A stretch of 64,000 nt of DNA from contig WPIO01000020.1 in NCBI GenBank assembly GCA_009760855.2, positions 3,388,501-3,452,500 of the forward strand, in the 5' to 3' direction. The translations under genes were made by a program, and so were the position numbers. The stretch comes from Cristatella mucedo (lineage: Eukaryota; Bryozoa; Phylactolaemata; Cristatellidae). Below the pieces are notes generated by a model. The model ran no database searches and had not been told where the DNA came from. It saw nothing but the letters and a program-made list of their open reading frames with translations. Below, one piece after another: positions 13,401-28,400 of this stretch; position 1 is the first letter of the stretch, and the number at the start of each line of letters is the position of its first letter.

Positions 13401-16400
13401 TAGTAGAGAGCTTCTTTGGAAATGCATTGCACTCCATTCACACTGATTCATCAGAATGACCTGCTTTTCCTTGGTCTAACGAACACATTGGATTGGACCT
13501 AGCCATCAGAAAGCAGTGCCATCAGACAGTGGAAGTAGTTTCCAAAGTACTTAAAATCTGTCAATCCTTTATTTGAATCCCATACAAAAATTGCTTGGTA
13601 TGTTCCTAACGGACGCTGGTTAGTAGGACCCCGGATGGTAACACTTTCTTAATCATGCACAGAAAGGCACACCGTGCAGGAATAGAGATAGGTTTGATTA
13701 AGCGTTGTGCAACAGTATTTTGCTGTTTCCTAATTCACATTCGGCAACACACGTCTACATAGTGGGAGAATTAACTCGGGACGAAGCAAATCCTGTATGG
13801 AACTGCTAGGTTGTCTGCTCTTTTTGAATTTCGCCAAATCAGGAGATGGCGAGATCTTAATCGGTATTGGGCTGCGATATCCGAGGAGGCAGAGTGCTCG
13901 CTCTTCACGACCGAGTTCACGGGTTCGAATCCTGCAGTTGGGCGATCCTTTATATACCAACTGCAAGTGGTGGTGATAGCCTATAAAGCTCTTCTGCTGC
14001 TATACAAGTGAGACTGTTAAATCAGCCATCATTTGTTTCGTAATTGCCAAGCCTTACGAGCATGACAACTGCAGGTTTGGTCTCCGAGGGATTTGAATTT
14101 TGTTTGATGCACGAGTAATTTATCAGAGTCAGAAGAACGCAGGAATGCATCTGAAGGCATGAAGTTAAATTAACTTCCATATGTAGGTTGGGCCATGAAA
14201 ATGAACTGGTCTATACGTGAGTGACATAATCTTGAAGTTGATACTCCAGTTGAGTGCGGGCCGGTTAGCAGTGGAGAAATGTGATAGCTGCGACGTTTAA
14301 AAAGCATAAAAGCCTAGCTTCCACGTAACTAACTGTAAGCGTGTCTATTGCAGTGGCAGGAAGACCTGCAAGTACAAGGTACCTCGGCTTACGAGTGTAT
14401 CCACACATGAGTGCTTTGAGATACGTACGAGCTGTCTCTCGGCCAATTTTTTGCTTTGAGTTTCGAGATAAAATTCGGGTTACGAGCCAGCTTCAGATAC
14501 TCAACCACGAGTTGTAGCAGCGAACGTCATACTGCATGTGGTTGCTCAGGCCAATAAGACAGCGAACTGCGTTCAGTTTCACGACGCTACCCTGCAGCCC
14601 GGGTGTGACGCTGAGCGCAGGCCTGCTCGTTCGCTCCCAGACAGACTCGAACGAGCCATCGCGGTGCTTCGACGCACAACATCGCCAGACACCGGTGTTA
14701 AATCCGACCGCATCAGGAACAGCTAAGTACGTAAAGTACTCTATTTAGGCAATATTATCGTGTGAGCGTTCATCGCGTAACTGATAACAATCGGCACGTC
14801 CGCATAAATGCCCAGCCAATAAACGATTGAAGTGTATTTTGGAGGTCCGGAACGGATTAATAATAATAATAATAATGCACTTGATAAAGCGCTGACATTT
14901 CAATGGTTAAAATGGATTTGACATACGAGTAATTTGATTTACAAGCTCCGGCATGGAACGAATTAAACTCGTCAGCCGAGGTACCACTGTGGCGAGTTAC
15001 TGAAGTATGTTTGTGCTGTACGAATGCATGGAAAAATTGGGCTGTTGTGTCTCCAGTCAAGCAAGCCCCAATTTATGAAATGTCTTGTAGGTAAAAGAGA
15101 GAACACTTTACCGTGGAGGTGATATGCTCATCTAGTGACGAGTCATTTTTGGAGGTTCCACCCAGATTTCGGACGGAGGCTACAGGAGGAATGCCGGCAT
15201 AGACAATTTGGAGAGTTAAACTGACCAGTCTTCTAAAAACACTTAGCTTGCTCATAGGTAGTGCGTTTATTTGATATTCATTCAATTTAAGAGCGTTTCT
15301 TGCCGTTCAATTGCGAATGTAAGAAAAGTGTGATGCTATGGAGCTGGGATAGTTCTAGATGCTGGAAAGCAGGTAAGGGTCCAAGCACAAGTAAAGCTAT
15401 GTCTGTCTGCCTACAAATCAAAGCCTAGATTGTGCTTGGCAACTACATCCGAAAGAGGGAGAACATATTTTTAATAAAGTGGACCAAGTATCGCTGGGGT
15501 ACCCGATACTTTATGGATTCCTCGGATCCCTGGGATCTTTTGACATACACCCTCGGAAGTTTCTAACTGCGACCGGATTTTAAAAATTAAAGGAGTTTCA
15601 GTGATATCCAGGCTAGTTGAGAAGCGCTAAAAATGGTGTGCTGATAAATATTATTAAACGCTGCCAAAATATCGAGAGAAAAAAGCAGAGACATTAGTTA
15701 AAGACTGCATTGTCTTAGCTTACCTGGATACTATTACAGGGTAAGTTGCTGCAGAACTTGGACTTCAGACACACGACTACTAGCAAAGTATCTTATCTCA
15801 GAAAACCTTAGCATCATTTGTATTCTCATTTCAGACCATAGGCTTTAAGCTTTGAGTCGAAACACTGTTTACTGCCCTTTAATCTACATCTACTAGTATT
15901 ATAAATCATCGGACGGATGCCGTAAAGGATCACCGAGCTACTAGATGAAGTTCATATTCCAAGTAAAGAAAACAACTAGTCCTCTGGACCTTATTCCCAC
16001 TATCCTGCTTCTATGCATTGATCTACTGCTGCCGTACATAACTAACATCGTAAACTTGTCATTAGCCTCGGGTCATGTCCCAGCATCTCTCAAAAATTTA
16101 TAAGTCCGGCCAATACTCAAGAAAGCGATACTGGACCAAGAGAAATTGAGCGACTTCCAACCAGTCTCCCTTCTACCGTTCCTGTCAGAGACACTGGAAC
16201 GAGTCGTGGCAGACCTGCTGAACTCATATGTTGAAACTTAAAAAAATTGCTATTCCGTTCCAGTCTGGTTTTAGAACTAATCAATCCAGAGTCAGCATTG
16301 CTTCCGGTGTATAACTTCCTACTTGAAAATGCAGACTTAGGTAGATTACCATTGCTTGTTTCGCTTGATCGTTCGGCAGCTTTTGATACTATCGATCACC

Positions 16401-19400
16401 AAGCCCTTCTTGAGCGCCTCTAATCTCGCCTGAAAATCAATGGCACTGCACTGCACTTGTTCAGGTCCTATCTCAGTAGGAGACTTCAGAGTATTGATGT
16501 AAATGGACAAAGATTATCCAAGGAATCTCTCAAATATTGGGTGCGTCAGGGATCTGTACTCGGTACAATTCCTTTCACGGTTGATACCCTCCCTCTTGCC
16601 TAAGTGACTGCCAAGCACAATCTAGGCTATCACTTCTATGCAGATGACACTCAGTTGTACCTTTGCGTTGTTCCCTCCCAGCCCTTCAGCATTTCGAATT
16701 CTCTCAACTCCCTTGCTGCATGTATCTATGACATCCGCGATGGAAGGCAGAAATCTTACTTAAATTGAATGGTAACAAAATCAACTTATTGGCAATGGGA
16801 AGCCAAATGCGATTCTGAAATTGGAAAGTTTAACACTCGCAATCGGCTTTGCTAGCTTATCCTCTGTTGAATCTGCACGAAATTTACACGTCGTTTTCCA
16901 AAGTGACCTTTAATTAGACGACCACATCAGCTCTACAGTCAAGACTGCCAATTTTCAGCTTCATAGCTTTGCTAAAACTCTTGCTTGCTTAAACAAGAAT
17001 ATCACGTCTTAATTGGTCCATGCATTTGTGACATCCCGTCTCGACTTCTATAACTCACTGATTGCTGGTCTACCGGCCTGTGCAATCAGGTGCAGAGCTT
17101 TGTAGCTACGCTTGTCTGTCGTGAGTTTCGCAGTTGCCACATCACACCATTCCTCGCCGACCTGCACTGGCTCCCAGTCAAGCAACGCATTGATTTCCAG
17201 ATTTCGTCACTCACTTTTAGGTCTCTTCATACTTTGGCTCCAGCCTACCTATCAGATCTATTGCCCCACCATGTTAAGCTTGGTACCATCCGCTTTTCGG
17301 AATCTAACTGTTTACCCATATCTCTTAAAAATCTCAAATCTTTTGGAGACCGTGCGTTTAGTTCGTATGCTCCCAAAGCCTGAAACTTACTCCCAAATTA
17401 CGTCACGACATCTCCTGACTTGACCACATTTAAAAAGAAACTGAAAACGCACCTATATTTATCACATCAGCGTTTAGTTAGTCCCTGTGATTTGTCCTTA
17501 ATGTGCTAATGTGTGCTGACACTGTGCATGATGCTACTAACCAAACGTGCCGACATTGCGAATGTCACCCCTAACCATATTATTTTTGTTTTTTATCGAG
17601 CACGATACCACTAACCATTTGATCGTGCTTCCACTGCATCTAATGTAAAGTGCCTGGAAAGAGATTTAGTTCTCTGAAGCGCTCTATCAAATGCCTAATT
17701 ATTATTATTGCCATTAAATATTGCTGCTACATTCCTAGAGTTGCTAACTGGATATAGCCTCGTGGTTTTGAATGAGTTAATGAACCAAGAATTATTTGAT
17801 TTGTGCCTCCCGCTCACTTGTTCTATTCTTTTAGGATAGATATATTACAGCTAAGTTTTCATTCTGTAGGCGTAATCTTTCAAAAATACTCGAACCTTTA
17901 AAATCGCAATTTTAAACTAGGCGTTTTTCGAATTTAATTCCAAGTATTGCTAGACCAGCACCACTGGCTACTATAAATAAATTGATAGATAGGAAATCAG
18001 CTTTTCTTAGTCAATTTTAATCACATTCAATTACTACACTTTAGGTAAAAATTGCATTTAGGCAGTAAGATAGTTGCTTTGTATTTGACAATGATTTCAT
18101 CAGATGGCGTTTTAGTAGTTGAATTTAAGATTAGACACGTGGGACTGCATCCGGTCTTGGATGAAGACCGTAGTCTGTATGGGAAAAAGTTGTAGGGTAA
18201 GCAAGGATCTTGGTAATTTTCCTAAAAACTGAATGATTGAATGCATATTTATTCTTTTTGGAATAATAGCGTGGTTCCAGATTTTTGTTCCGAGATCCTA
18301 CTGCCTCATCATCACAAAATAAATCATATGCAATATCAAAGTATTAACTAATGAGACGTTAGTCGTTGAGATAATTCGATACGACCATGGTCTCAACAAG
18401 CAGGAAGTACCACGCTCCTAAAAATTATAGCTGGAGTAAATTATCGCCAAAATAGTGGCTCATTGGTAATTTCGTCACCTTGAGACCGTCCACCAGAAGC
18501 TATTAATATACAAAAACAGCTGGCCTTACATTTTATGGTTGTAGTTGTATAACTGTATGTGTCTGCCTACATCTGGCTTCTTGACAACATTGTTAAATAC
18601 AAGAATTTAACCGTAGCAGACTCAGAATGATGTTATATTAACAGTAATTAAACTAAAACTTCTCTAATACTAAGGACATAAGTACCTGCTTTGTGGCTAT
18701 CAACAATAACTGGAAGGAACCGTCGACCGAAGAGCACCCCTTGAGCTAATCCTAAAACGCCCCGCCCCTCTCGGCAGAAAGTAGGCTTACCTCATTCGAA
18801 CCGTTAGGCACCCTTGAGCCCTTGACCTGCCAGCCACGGATCCAATTGAAAACCCGATTTTTGCATTCTTGGCAGAGCTTTGAATAAAAATTTCTATCAC
18901 TAATCTAGATTTATAAAAGAATCAAATGGCCCTACAAAGCACCTGGAAACTAACCTCCATATTCCTACGAGCCTCTTGAGATCTCTTGTTACTTGAAGGA
19001 TTTCATCGATCATTAGTGCAAATAAAAATTTGTTTTTATATGGAAATTTGTATATGGAAATTTTTATATGGAAATTTGTTTTTATAAGGTTTCTGAAATA
19101 TATGACGACCGAAGCCCGCCTGCTCTGGACTGAGCAGAAAGCTTTGCCCAATGGAGTGATACCTTAACCTATTACTGTTCCAGGCCAGCGCTCGACCAAT
19201 TGAACTATGGATATTATATTCTTTGAGGCTCCACACAAGCCTAACTATTGACTTCAAACGATTACAAATGTGCTATTGCTGAATACTGCTTTACTGGCAA
19301 ATCCATGCGCGTGAATTTAGTTGCAGCTAGCTGCCGAGCTAGGGCTAGTAGGTTTGCTGCAATTGTGGACCAGAGACCTTGCTGTTTCAAACCGCATGTC

Positions 19401-22400
19401 GCGGTTTGGGAAGTAGTCTGTTGAACGAGACTTAACTTGTGTAACGGCAGACCTCACATTCAGAGACCAATGCTGGTAGAAGCAGCGTCTCTAATCATGA
19501 CTATCAAAATTTGAAAGCAGCCCCAATACAAACCGGTATGCCGACCGAACGGAACAATTCCGTGTGCTTATCGCCTGTTTTATATTCGAAAAAACTAGTA
19601 TTATATTTTTGCCTGTGGGTAGATTGCCGATAGCTAATCAAGTGTATCAAATATCAATGATTGAAGCTAACAGACTAATGATAGCTAACTATGGTAGCTA
19701 AGGTCCTTAGCTAATGTAATTCAGGTACCGCCAATCCCGGCAGACTGAATCGGTGGTCCAGGTTATCACCGAACGCTTTCCTGGGATCGCTACTGGCGCT
19801 TTGACCGACGCCCTTTAGTTTAGAGGTGATCTTGAGTGGTGGTTGAGACTAGAGCATTTCTGATGAAAATAAAAACGAACAAATGTAGCCTACCATGGGC
19901 ATGAGAGCGTACACATTTTCATCTAGCAGAAAATGGTCTTGCAACATCTCATTTCTGGGCAGGTACCAAGGTATCGAGGTATCAAGTACCAAGCTTGAGC
20001 CGTAATGGCACACTAGGTAAGGCGGTTGCTTTCACGATCTCGGTCCCGAGGTCGTGGGTTCGATTCCTGCAGTGGGCGATTCTTTATCGCCACTGCAAGC
20101 GGTGGTGATAGCCGTAAAGGCTCTTCTGTCGCTATACAAAAAGAGACTGTTTAATCAGCCAGGATTTATTTATTTATTTATCTTTCTTTGTCGATAGAGA
20201 AGTTACTTTGTTAGTAGTTCTTTATAAGCAAGATGTGTGACATCTGAGTCCAGCCCACCTTAACAATCCCTACCAGACTCTCCATCCTCCTTCACCAGCT
20301 CGGCTTCTATATGCTATATCTGTCATCTCACCGATGTTACACTTCTCTCCAAGCTAGCTCTCATGCTACCATCAATGCTGCCACTGCCGATCTTATGTGC
20401 AAGGTGATCCTTCCGAGAATATATAGAACTAACGCAACTACCGCCCAGTCTCCCTTCTACCATTATTATCAAAGACACTAGAACGGGTCGTGGCGGACCA
20501 GCTAAACTCGTACATAGAAACCTCAAACCTTGCTTGTAAGTTCCAGTCTGGCTTTAGAGCTAATCACTCCACAGAGTCAGCATTGCTTAGGGTATACAAC
20601 GACCTACTTAGGAACGCAGACATGGTTAGATGTCTGCTTATTTTGCTCGATCTTTCGGCAGCTTTTGATACCATCGATCACAAAGTTCTTCTAGAGCGCC
20701 TCTCATCTCGCCTGGGCATCACTGCCACTGCTCTGCAGTGGTTCAGGTCCTATCTCAGAGGGAGACTCCGGAGAATTGACATGAATTGACGAAGATCATC
20801 TGAGGTACCTCTGAAATATGGGGTACCTCACGGCTCCGTGCTAGGTCCGGATCTTTTCACGGTTATACTCTCCCTCTTGCTGATGGGATTGCCAAGCTCA
20901 ATCTAGGCTTTTTCTTCTATGCTGATGACACTCAGTTGTACCTTTGCTTTGATCCCTCCCAGCCTTCGAGCACCTCAAATTCTCTCAATTCACTTGCTGC
21001 ATGCATTGATGACATCCGCACATGGATGGCAGCAAATTTTCTAAAACTAAATGACGATAAAACTAACTTACTAGTTATGGGCAAACCCAGTGCGATTTAC
21101 AAATTGGTAAGGCTGAATCTCAAAATTGGCTCTGCCAGCATATCTCCTGTTGCATCAGCTTGATATCTAGGTCTCATATTCCAAAGCGACCTCTTATTCG
21201 ACGACCATATGTGCTCCACAGTCAAATCTGCCTATTTTCAGCTTTATAACATTGCTAAAATTCGCGCTTGCTTAGATAAGGATACCACGTCCAAGTTGGT
21301 CCATGCAGTCGTGACATCCCGTCTCGACTTCTGCAACTCACTGCTCGCTGGCCTACCGGCATGTGCGATCAGGCAATTGCAGCTGGTGCAACACTCAGCA
21401 GCTAGGCTTGTCTGTCGTGAGCGTCGCAGTTGCCACATTACTCTACTTCTCGCCGACCTGCACTGGCTACCAGTCAAGCAACGGATTGACTTCAAGGTTT
21501 TGTCGCTCACTTTTAGGTCACTTTATTAAATAAATGAATCCTAGCTGATTAAACAGCCTCTTTTGTATAGCGACAGAAGAGCCTTTACGGCTATCACCAC
21601 CGCTTGCAGTGGCGATAAAGGATCGCCCCGCCGCAGGAATTGAACCCATGACCTCGGGACCGAGGCCGTGAAAGCAACCGCCTTACTCAGTGTGCCATCA
21701 CGGCTCACTTTATTTGGCTCCAGCCTATTTCTCAGATATACTCCCTCATCAGGCCAAGCATCATACCACCCGCTTTACGGAATCCAACAGTCTGCAAATA
21801 CCCCGTACAAACCTCTAATCCTTTGGAGACCGTGCATTTAGTTCGTATGCTCCCAAAGCCTGGAACTCTCTCCCGACCTGCGTCAGAACATCCCCTGACC
21901 TGACCACATTGGAAAAAAAATTAATAACACACCTATTTAGGACAGCATTTAGTGGGTCTCTGTGATTCGTCCTTAATGTGTTTATGAGTGCTGACACTGT
22001 GCATGCTGCCACTAACCACATTTGCATGCTGACCCAGTGCATGTGACCTCTAACTATGTAATTCATTTTGTTTGTTTATCAAGAATGATATTACTCACCA
22101 TTCAATTGCATTTTCCTTTGCAGCAAATGTAAAGCGCCTAGAGAGAGATTACGTTCTCCGTGGGTGCTTTATCAAGTGCATTATTATTATTATTACTATC
22201 ATCATTATTATATTCTTCGATGAAATGTTACAAATTGTTAATAAGATAAATGAAAAACATGAACGTCCTTGGTCTCGGGTTTTGCCCAGGATGCATCTAA
22301 AAGTCAGGCTACCTGCACAGAAGCCAATAGCAGACCATGAGAACTTCTACTCGGTATCTCTTCTGTCTTTTCTAACAATTCGGCTTCAACTAGGAGCGAT

Positions 22401-25400
22401 AGAGCCGGTCGAACGCTGCTCAAGAACTCAAGACTAACAGGGAAAGGTTCAGCCTCGAAATGTGGAGTCAACTAGTGAGCTTATAGAGTACTGCTTCTAA
22501 TAGTGTTGGCTTCGGCAAAGTCGCTCTGCATCGGTCGTCTGCATCTCTTGATGCGTTTGATAACATTGCTCACCCGCTTTCCTTTAGGCTCTCACGGGAG
22601 TGCCTGGAGTACGAGTGGGATCAAACTAGACTGGTCTATTTTGTACCTTAGTATTGTGATTTCTGAGCACGGATATCAACAGCCAACTGTTAAGCTTTTG
22701 ATGTATGCGACATCCCTGGAACTGGAGGGATTTAAATATCCATCCTCTTCGTACTCTCTGCATGTGCTTTCTCTCTTGCCTACGAAATCTTTAAGCACAA
22801 TAAAGCATTTCACTTCTAATCAGAGGACATTCAGCCCTACCTATGCGTTGATCTTTTCCAACGTTTCCGAACCTAAGATATTTTCAACTCCCCCTCAACT
22901 AGCTTTGCTGATATTCACACTTGCTTGACAGCTAACTGTCATATATTGAATGACGACAGCACCGACCGAATATATATGTAAGGGCTAAACAAGTGTCAGT
23001 CAGAAATATAGAACTACTTGGCTTCAAAATAGGTTCAATCAGTACCTGTAGGGTAGGCTCTGCACGGAAGAGATGCCCTGTCCCAGAAAGAGCTTTCCTA
23101 GAACATCACGGAATTTCCACAGTCAAGCCTTTCTACTTTCATGAGTATTGCATTGCAAGCATCCAGACATACCTGTAATTAGATCAGGATGTTGCACCAT
23201 GTAAATCACTGCGTCCATGTGTGACATTGCATTTGAACTTCTATAACTCTCTCCGTGCAGGTCCACTGCTTAAACTGTCGAACACTTACAGGTGGAACAA
23301 AACTAGACAGCGGGTTTGTCTGGTGAATCATCTAATTGCAGTATGAGCAATTTACCCGCGACACCATCTTGCAGTGGCACACCCACTTAGCAGGATGTCG
23401 ACTGTGCAGGCCGTGCGCTTTATTATTCTCATCTTACTCTCTTGTTCCCAAGCAACTTGAATCAACTCTGCTTTGCTTTTTACTTTTTCCTACCCGCCTA
23501 CCTAAATTCCTTGCTAGCTGGACTTCCGTTTCTACTACCGGCGTCTCTGACTTGAGCCGTTCGTTTGACGGTGCCTCTAACTAACTTCAAATCACTCGAA
23601 GAACTGCGACCGTTTCTTATGGAGTCGTGCAGAAGAAAACTCATCATGCACTTACATCGTGATAATACCTGGACAAACTAAACGGTTAGTGTATCGTAAA
23701 AATCCATAGCTTCCTCGCAGCATTTAATTTCCCCGTGTGAGCCGGCTTTTATATGCATGCGGGTACTACAATTATGTATGCTACTATCCCTAATCTGTGA
23801 GTGTCTTTATAGCCTGATTAAAGTAACATGAAAGATACGGATAGCTTCTAGGGCGTCATGCAAATATCGCATTTTTTTTAACTTTTATAATTGATATTTA
23901 TCAATATCGCTAATATCTGATCTCGCCGAATGTGACATACAAGTATGTCAAGATTATATAGGCGCTCCTTACAAGCCGTTTGTCTTACGTTCAATAGAAA
24001 AATGGAGCACTATAGCAGAAAATTATTTCTGTCATAGCAAACTGAAAAACTCAAAACCACGTGTACGTACATGTATTCAACCTCGAAAGGCACGCATTGT
24101 TAGAATGCGCCCATTATGGTAAGACTAACGGGTCTCATGCATTCGACTTATCTGATTGAAAGAGTCTCATACATTTTGATGTATTTGCAATTCTTAACTA
24201 AAGCCTCGTTGTATTCCATTTGCTCTGTTAGAGCAAATCCTATCACGCCAGAAAGTTCTAATCTTCGCCACAGAATACTCTTAAATAACAGACTCCTTAA
24301 GTTATTGAATGCGATTGAAATACGTCATACACGTGCACAGATTCAGCATCACAATTTGGAGTCTCAAATGGATTCTGCATAGTCAAATCTGCTACACGGC
24401 CTTCAATTATAACTTTTTCAACCCAAAAACCTGACTCGCAGATTTTTACTGCGATTCACAGGGTCTATTATTTTAGTTAAAGTACGACCTTGCTGCAGCA
24501 TTTGGATTTTTAGTACATTTTGGGTCCACTAAATGTGTACACAAAATCGGCAGAAAAGTATTTAAAATAGTGTAGCCCATCAGCACAGAGAAACCGCAGG
24601 CGTTGCATTATACTTACACTAACGATTGCTGACCCGTATCCATTCGCCATCACTGAAATAGCTTTAAGTGAGTCAGGCTGTGAAATCTGAAATCGTAAAG
24701 CAGAGCTTATTTTCTCGCGCATTTTTCGCTTTCAAACAATAACTCTGAATAGCTGATATACAACTAGTTCTTTAGAACTTTTCATGCGCGATAAATTGAA
24801 ATTAAAAATTATTCAAAAGCACTGTAAAGAATAGATATGTTTCTCAGGTGCATTGGTAATGACTCTAGAGAAATAGCATTTTTCCTGTGAGTAATGACTC
24901 GAAAAAAACAGCCTAGAAAAGCCTCTAACTCGCCATACTCAGCGTCACCTCAGCCTCAGTATAATAAGAAATTGCTGTTTGTATAACGACTTATCCTACA
25001 TACTCGCCAGCCACTGGACCTACTAAATAATCTTTGCTAACTCTTTCTAAGATCATAATCTCTATTGTACTTTAAATTACTCTTTCAGATACTTTTTCGC
25101 CCATATATTCCGACTTTTTATAATTTTAGGGAACCCTCTTTGGAGCTTCCGAAATGTTTGTCCGCGTCCAGAGCCCTTCATCTGCCCTTTGGCCATTTTT
25201 AGAGGTCTCTGGAGGCTAATCTAGCAATTTATTAAAAACTTTTGCTAGAGTTTCGAATACTTTATGCTAAATATAAGGTTCAGGAAAAACTAACCTGATC
25301 AAAGGTGGCACCCTGAAAAAAACTCAGCAGTGCATGCCTGCAGTAACACTAGCTACTGTATGCTGTCCACTAATATAATGATGTAATGTAATGTAATGTA

Positions 25401-28400
25401 CCTCCGTCTGTAACTCCACAAAGTCATTGAGTCTATGTGGGCGTTACGCAGAAGAGTTTTTGTATAGCTCACTCACAGCCTAAGCGGCTTTCGGTGCGCA
25501 TTCGGTATCCAACAGGCTTCGTCTCACGCAACAAAAAGAAAGTGGGAAGCATAGCTGAGTTAGGAGAACAGTTGAGGTAGTGATTAGCATGAAAGTAGCA
25601 GCTCAGAACCGCTGAAAAGAATGCGCCATAGTCAGCAGCAGAAGAATAGTTGTCGTTGCGTAAGAATTTTGGAAGCGAGTTCCACAGCCTAGGACCTGCA
25701 GAGCTAAAGCTTTAGTCGCCAACGGTCTTTAAGCGGAGGAATGGAACAGCTAATTTATTGTCCACACAGGACCTGAGGGCACGAACAGGCTGAAACTGGT
25801 GCAGCAGCTCAGCTATGTACGGAGGAGGTAATCCGTGGCAGGGCTTGTGTGTCAGCGTAAGAACTTTTCTCTGTATCCGTTGCTCAACCGGCATCCATCC
25901 TTGCTCTTTTAGCAAAGGAGAAACGTACTCAAACCTCTGGGACTTGAAGACTAGCCTTGCAGCCATATTCATAGTCAGCTGCAGTGGCCTAGTTGCTTTC
26001 TTTGGTAGCCCAGCCAAAAGGGAATTACAATAATCAAACCGAGACAGAACCAAAGAGCTAGTTCAATGCCTTTGCTAGCCACTGTGGAAGACAGCTCCTA
26101 ATCTTGGATATGGATCGGACGTGATGGCTAGCTGTAGAAGCAGTCTTCTGAATGAAGCTTTTAAAATTGAGGGAGCTGTCGAATATGACACCTAAATTGT
26201 GAGCACCTGGTGATGGTCGCACAACAACATCATCTATTAGAGGAGCAGAGCCTTTTAATCCAACCGCACGCTTAGGGTATCTTATGAAAAGCAGTTCGGT
26301 TTTATCGTCATTTAGTTTCAAGAAGTTTTCCGACATCCAGGATCGAATGACGGCAAGGCAAACATTGATTTGCTCAGTTGCTGTTGCATATTCTGAAGGT
26401 TTGAATAACAAATACAGGTGATTATCGTCAGCATAAAATTAGCTCATCGACTCATATAAAAATGATTTACCTAGAGTATAGTGGTAAACAGCCAGTGCAT
26501 TTAAATGGCCATTATCTTAGGATGTAAAGTGAAAACCAAGAGGTATTGACGAAGTCTTCACAAACATTTTGACAATGAATTTTCACTTGAAGTGCTCTAA
26601 TATATATTTAGGTATCCAACATAAACAAGGCACATGATCAACCAAGACTAGGTGTGCGAATAATTCTGTAAAAGCAATTACAAAACATTGGGTCTCGGGA
26701 AAAGCTTTGATCCATTGAGACCCAGTTGACATGTAAATAACTGCTGTATATAAACTCTCTGCAATTCACCTGATTATACTTTTCCACCAAGCTCCTGCAA
26801 TGATTTACTATGATACAGGCAGTGTTGACAGCCTATACCTGACTTTAAATCTCATTATGCTTCTGGATCCTGCAACTGCAGCACTACACCGTTTCGACCA
26901 GATCTACTGACTTCAATCAGGACCGGTCGAAACAGGGCAGTGCTGCAGCCCTAGAACACAAACGCGCAATGCTCCGGAATAAAGTTTTGCACTCTTAAAA
27001 TCTTTTTTAAGTTTAGTGCTGCTTAAAAAGCAATTATTTTTTAGCTTCAATGGGTCTCATCATTCGTGGTTAGAGGTGGATCCCTTGAGATCCCGTTGGA
27101 TAGCAGTGTCTGGATCAGATTGCATTTCGGCAGCTATTCGTGAGAGCCACAGCGAACGATTAGAGCAGCACTGTAACCAGAACTAGTCAGTTCCAGATCT
27201 GACGTGGCAAGCTGGTCTGCATGATAGCCAAGCTCGTATGAGAGAGTTTTTCAATTGCAAACGTTTATGAAGAGCTTAAAGGAGCCTCTGCTAATGAAGC
27301 CGTCTCTCATCACCATTCAGCCTTCTCTCATAAGTGAACTCTCATCAGTAGCTTCACTCATTGACAGCTAGTAGCCTAATTTAATTCATCCTTAAACTCT
27401 TCGTTATTATGTCATTCAAGAATTGCAACTCTTATCTTCATTTACGTGAACAAACACTTTCCTAATATTTTCTAAACATGCAATGCCAATGTATAATTAA
27501 AGCTCTCGCTCTCTTTATTGAGAAATGAATGCACAGCGGGCATTGTAAAACTTCGATATAAGTTTTAAATGCGTTACACTCTTGTTGTATAAATAACTGA
27601 ATAATTGCACAAAATATTTACTTAGGCTACCTATTAATGCATTTTTGAGACTGAACAATCGAGCAACAAATGCGATCGATGAGGCGTATTGTGAAGCGAC
27701 TATGTATATTGTGTAAGCCATCTGATGCCCGTTTCCCCACAAATTTATGGAAATTTAACTTTCTTATCTTCTAATAAAAACCAAGTGATGAACGTGAAGC
27801 TGTTTCCATTTTAAGCTCAAAGAAGATGTCAGAGACATCGTAGACACTTATGCTGACATGTTAGAACTAAAGTTGGTTCGTCCTGTAACGGCCATGTCCA
27901 TTGCAAATTTAGAGCAAATTCATGATTTTTAGTGTGTCAGCGTAGATATGATCACAAATTGATTGCCAAGTTTTTGCTGCGTTTATCTAAAAGATACTCA
28001 TTAACATTCATGGTAATAAAATGTGCCAATATGCAGCACGATCAATTATAGTGTGGCCATGTGGTGCCAATTTTGCCGTGGTCATATAGAAAAACCACAC
28101 TTACCTGTATAGTCTGCTGGATAAGAGAATTTGAGAAACTGATAAGCATTGGTGGAAGAACCTCCGATGTGTCTGGAGTGTAGGTAATTTTCAGAGACTG
28201 TTCACTTGATCGCACAGCACTGGCATAGGCGGCCAGAGATTGCAGGGCTAGGACGGTATCCTGCAACCATTAGCTCCAATATATGCAATCTACAGCCTTT
28301 AGCGAATGGCAATCCGCTAAATTTCAGTCAATGCACCACCCACGTTTACTGCTTCTATGTGCGAGGACACGTGCCTGAGTGCTACTGTATCCTCCAAGAG

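Noticed and set aside
22503-22928. 141-codon plus frame that looks like a gene
   Set aside because: It aligns piecewise with decayed LINE family A RT sequence and has no independent domain.
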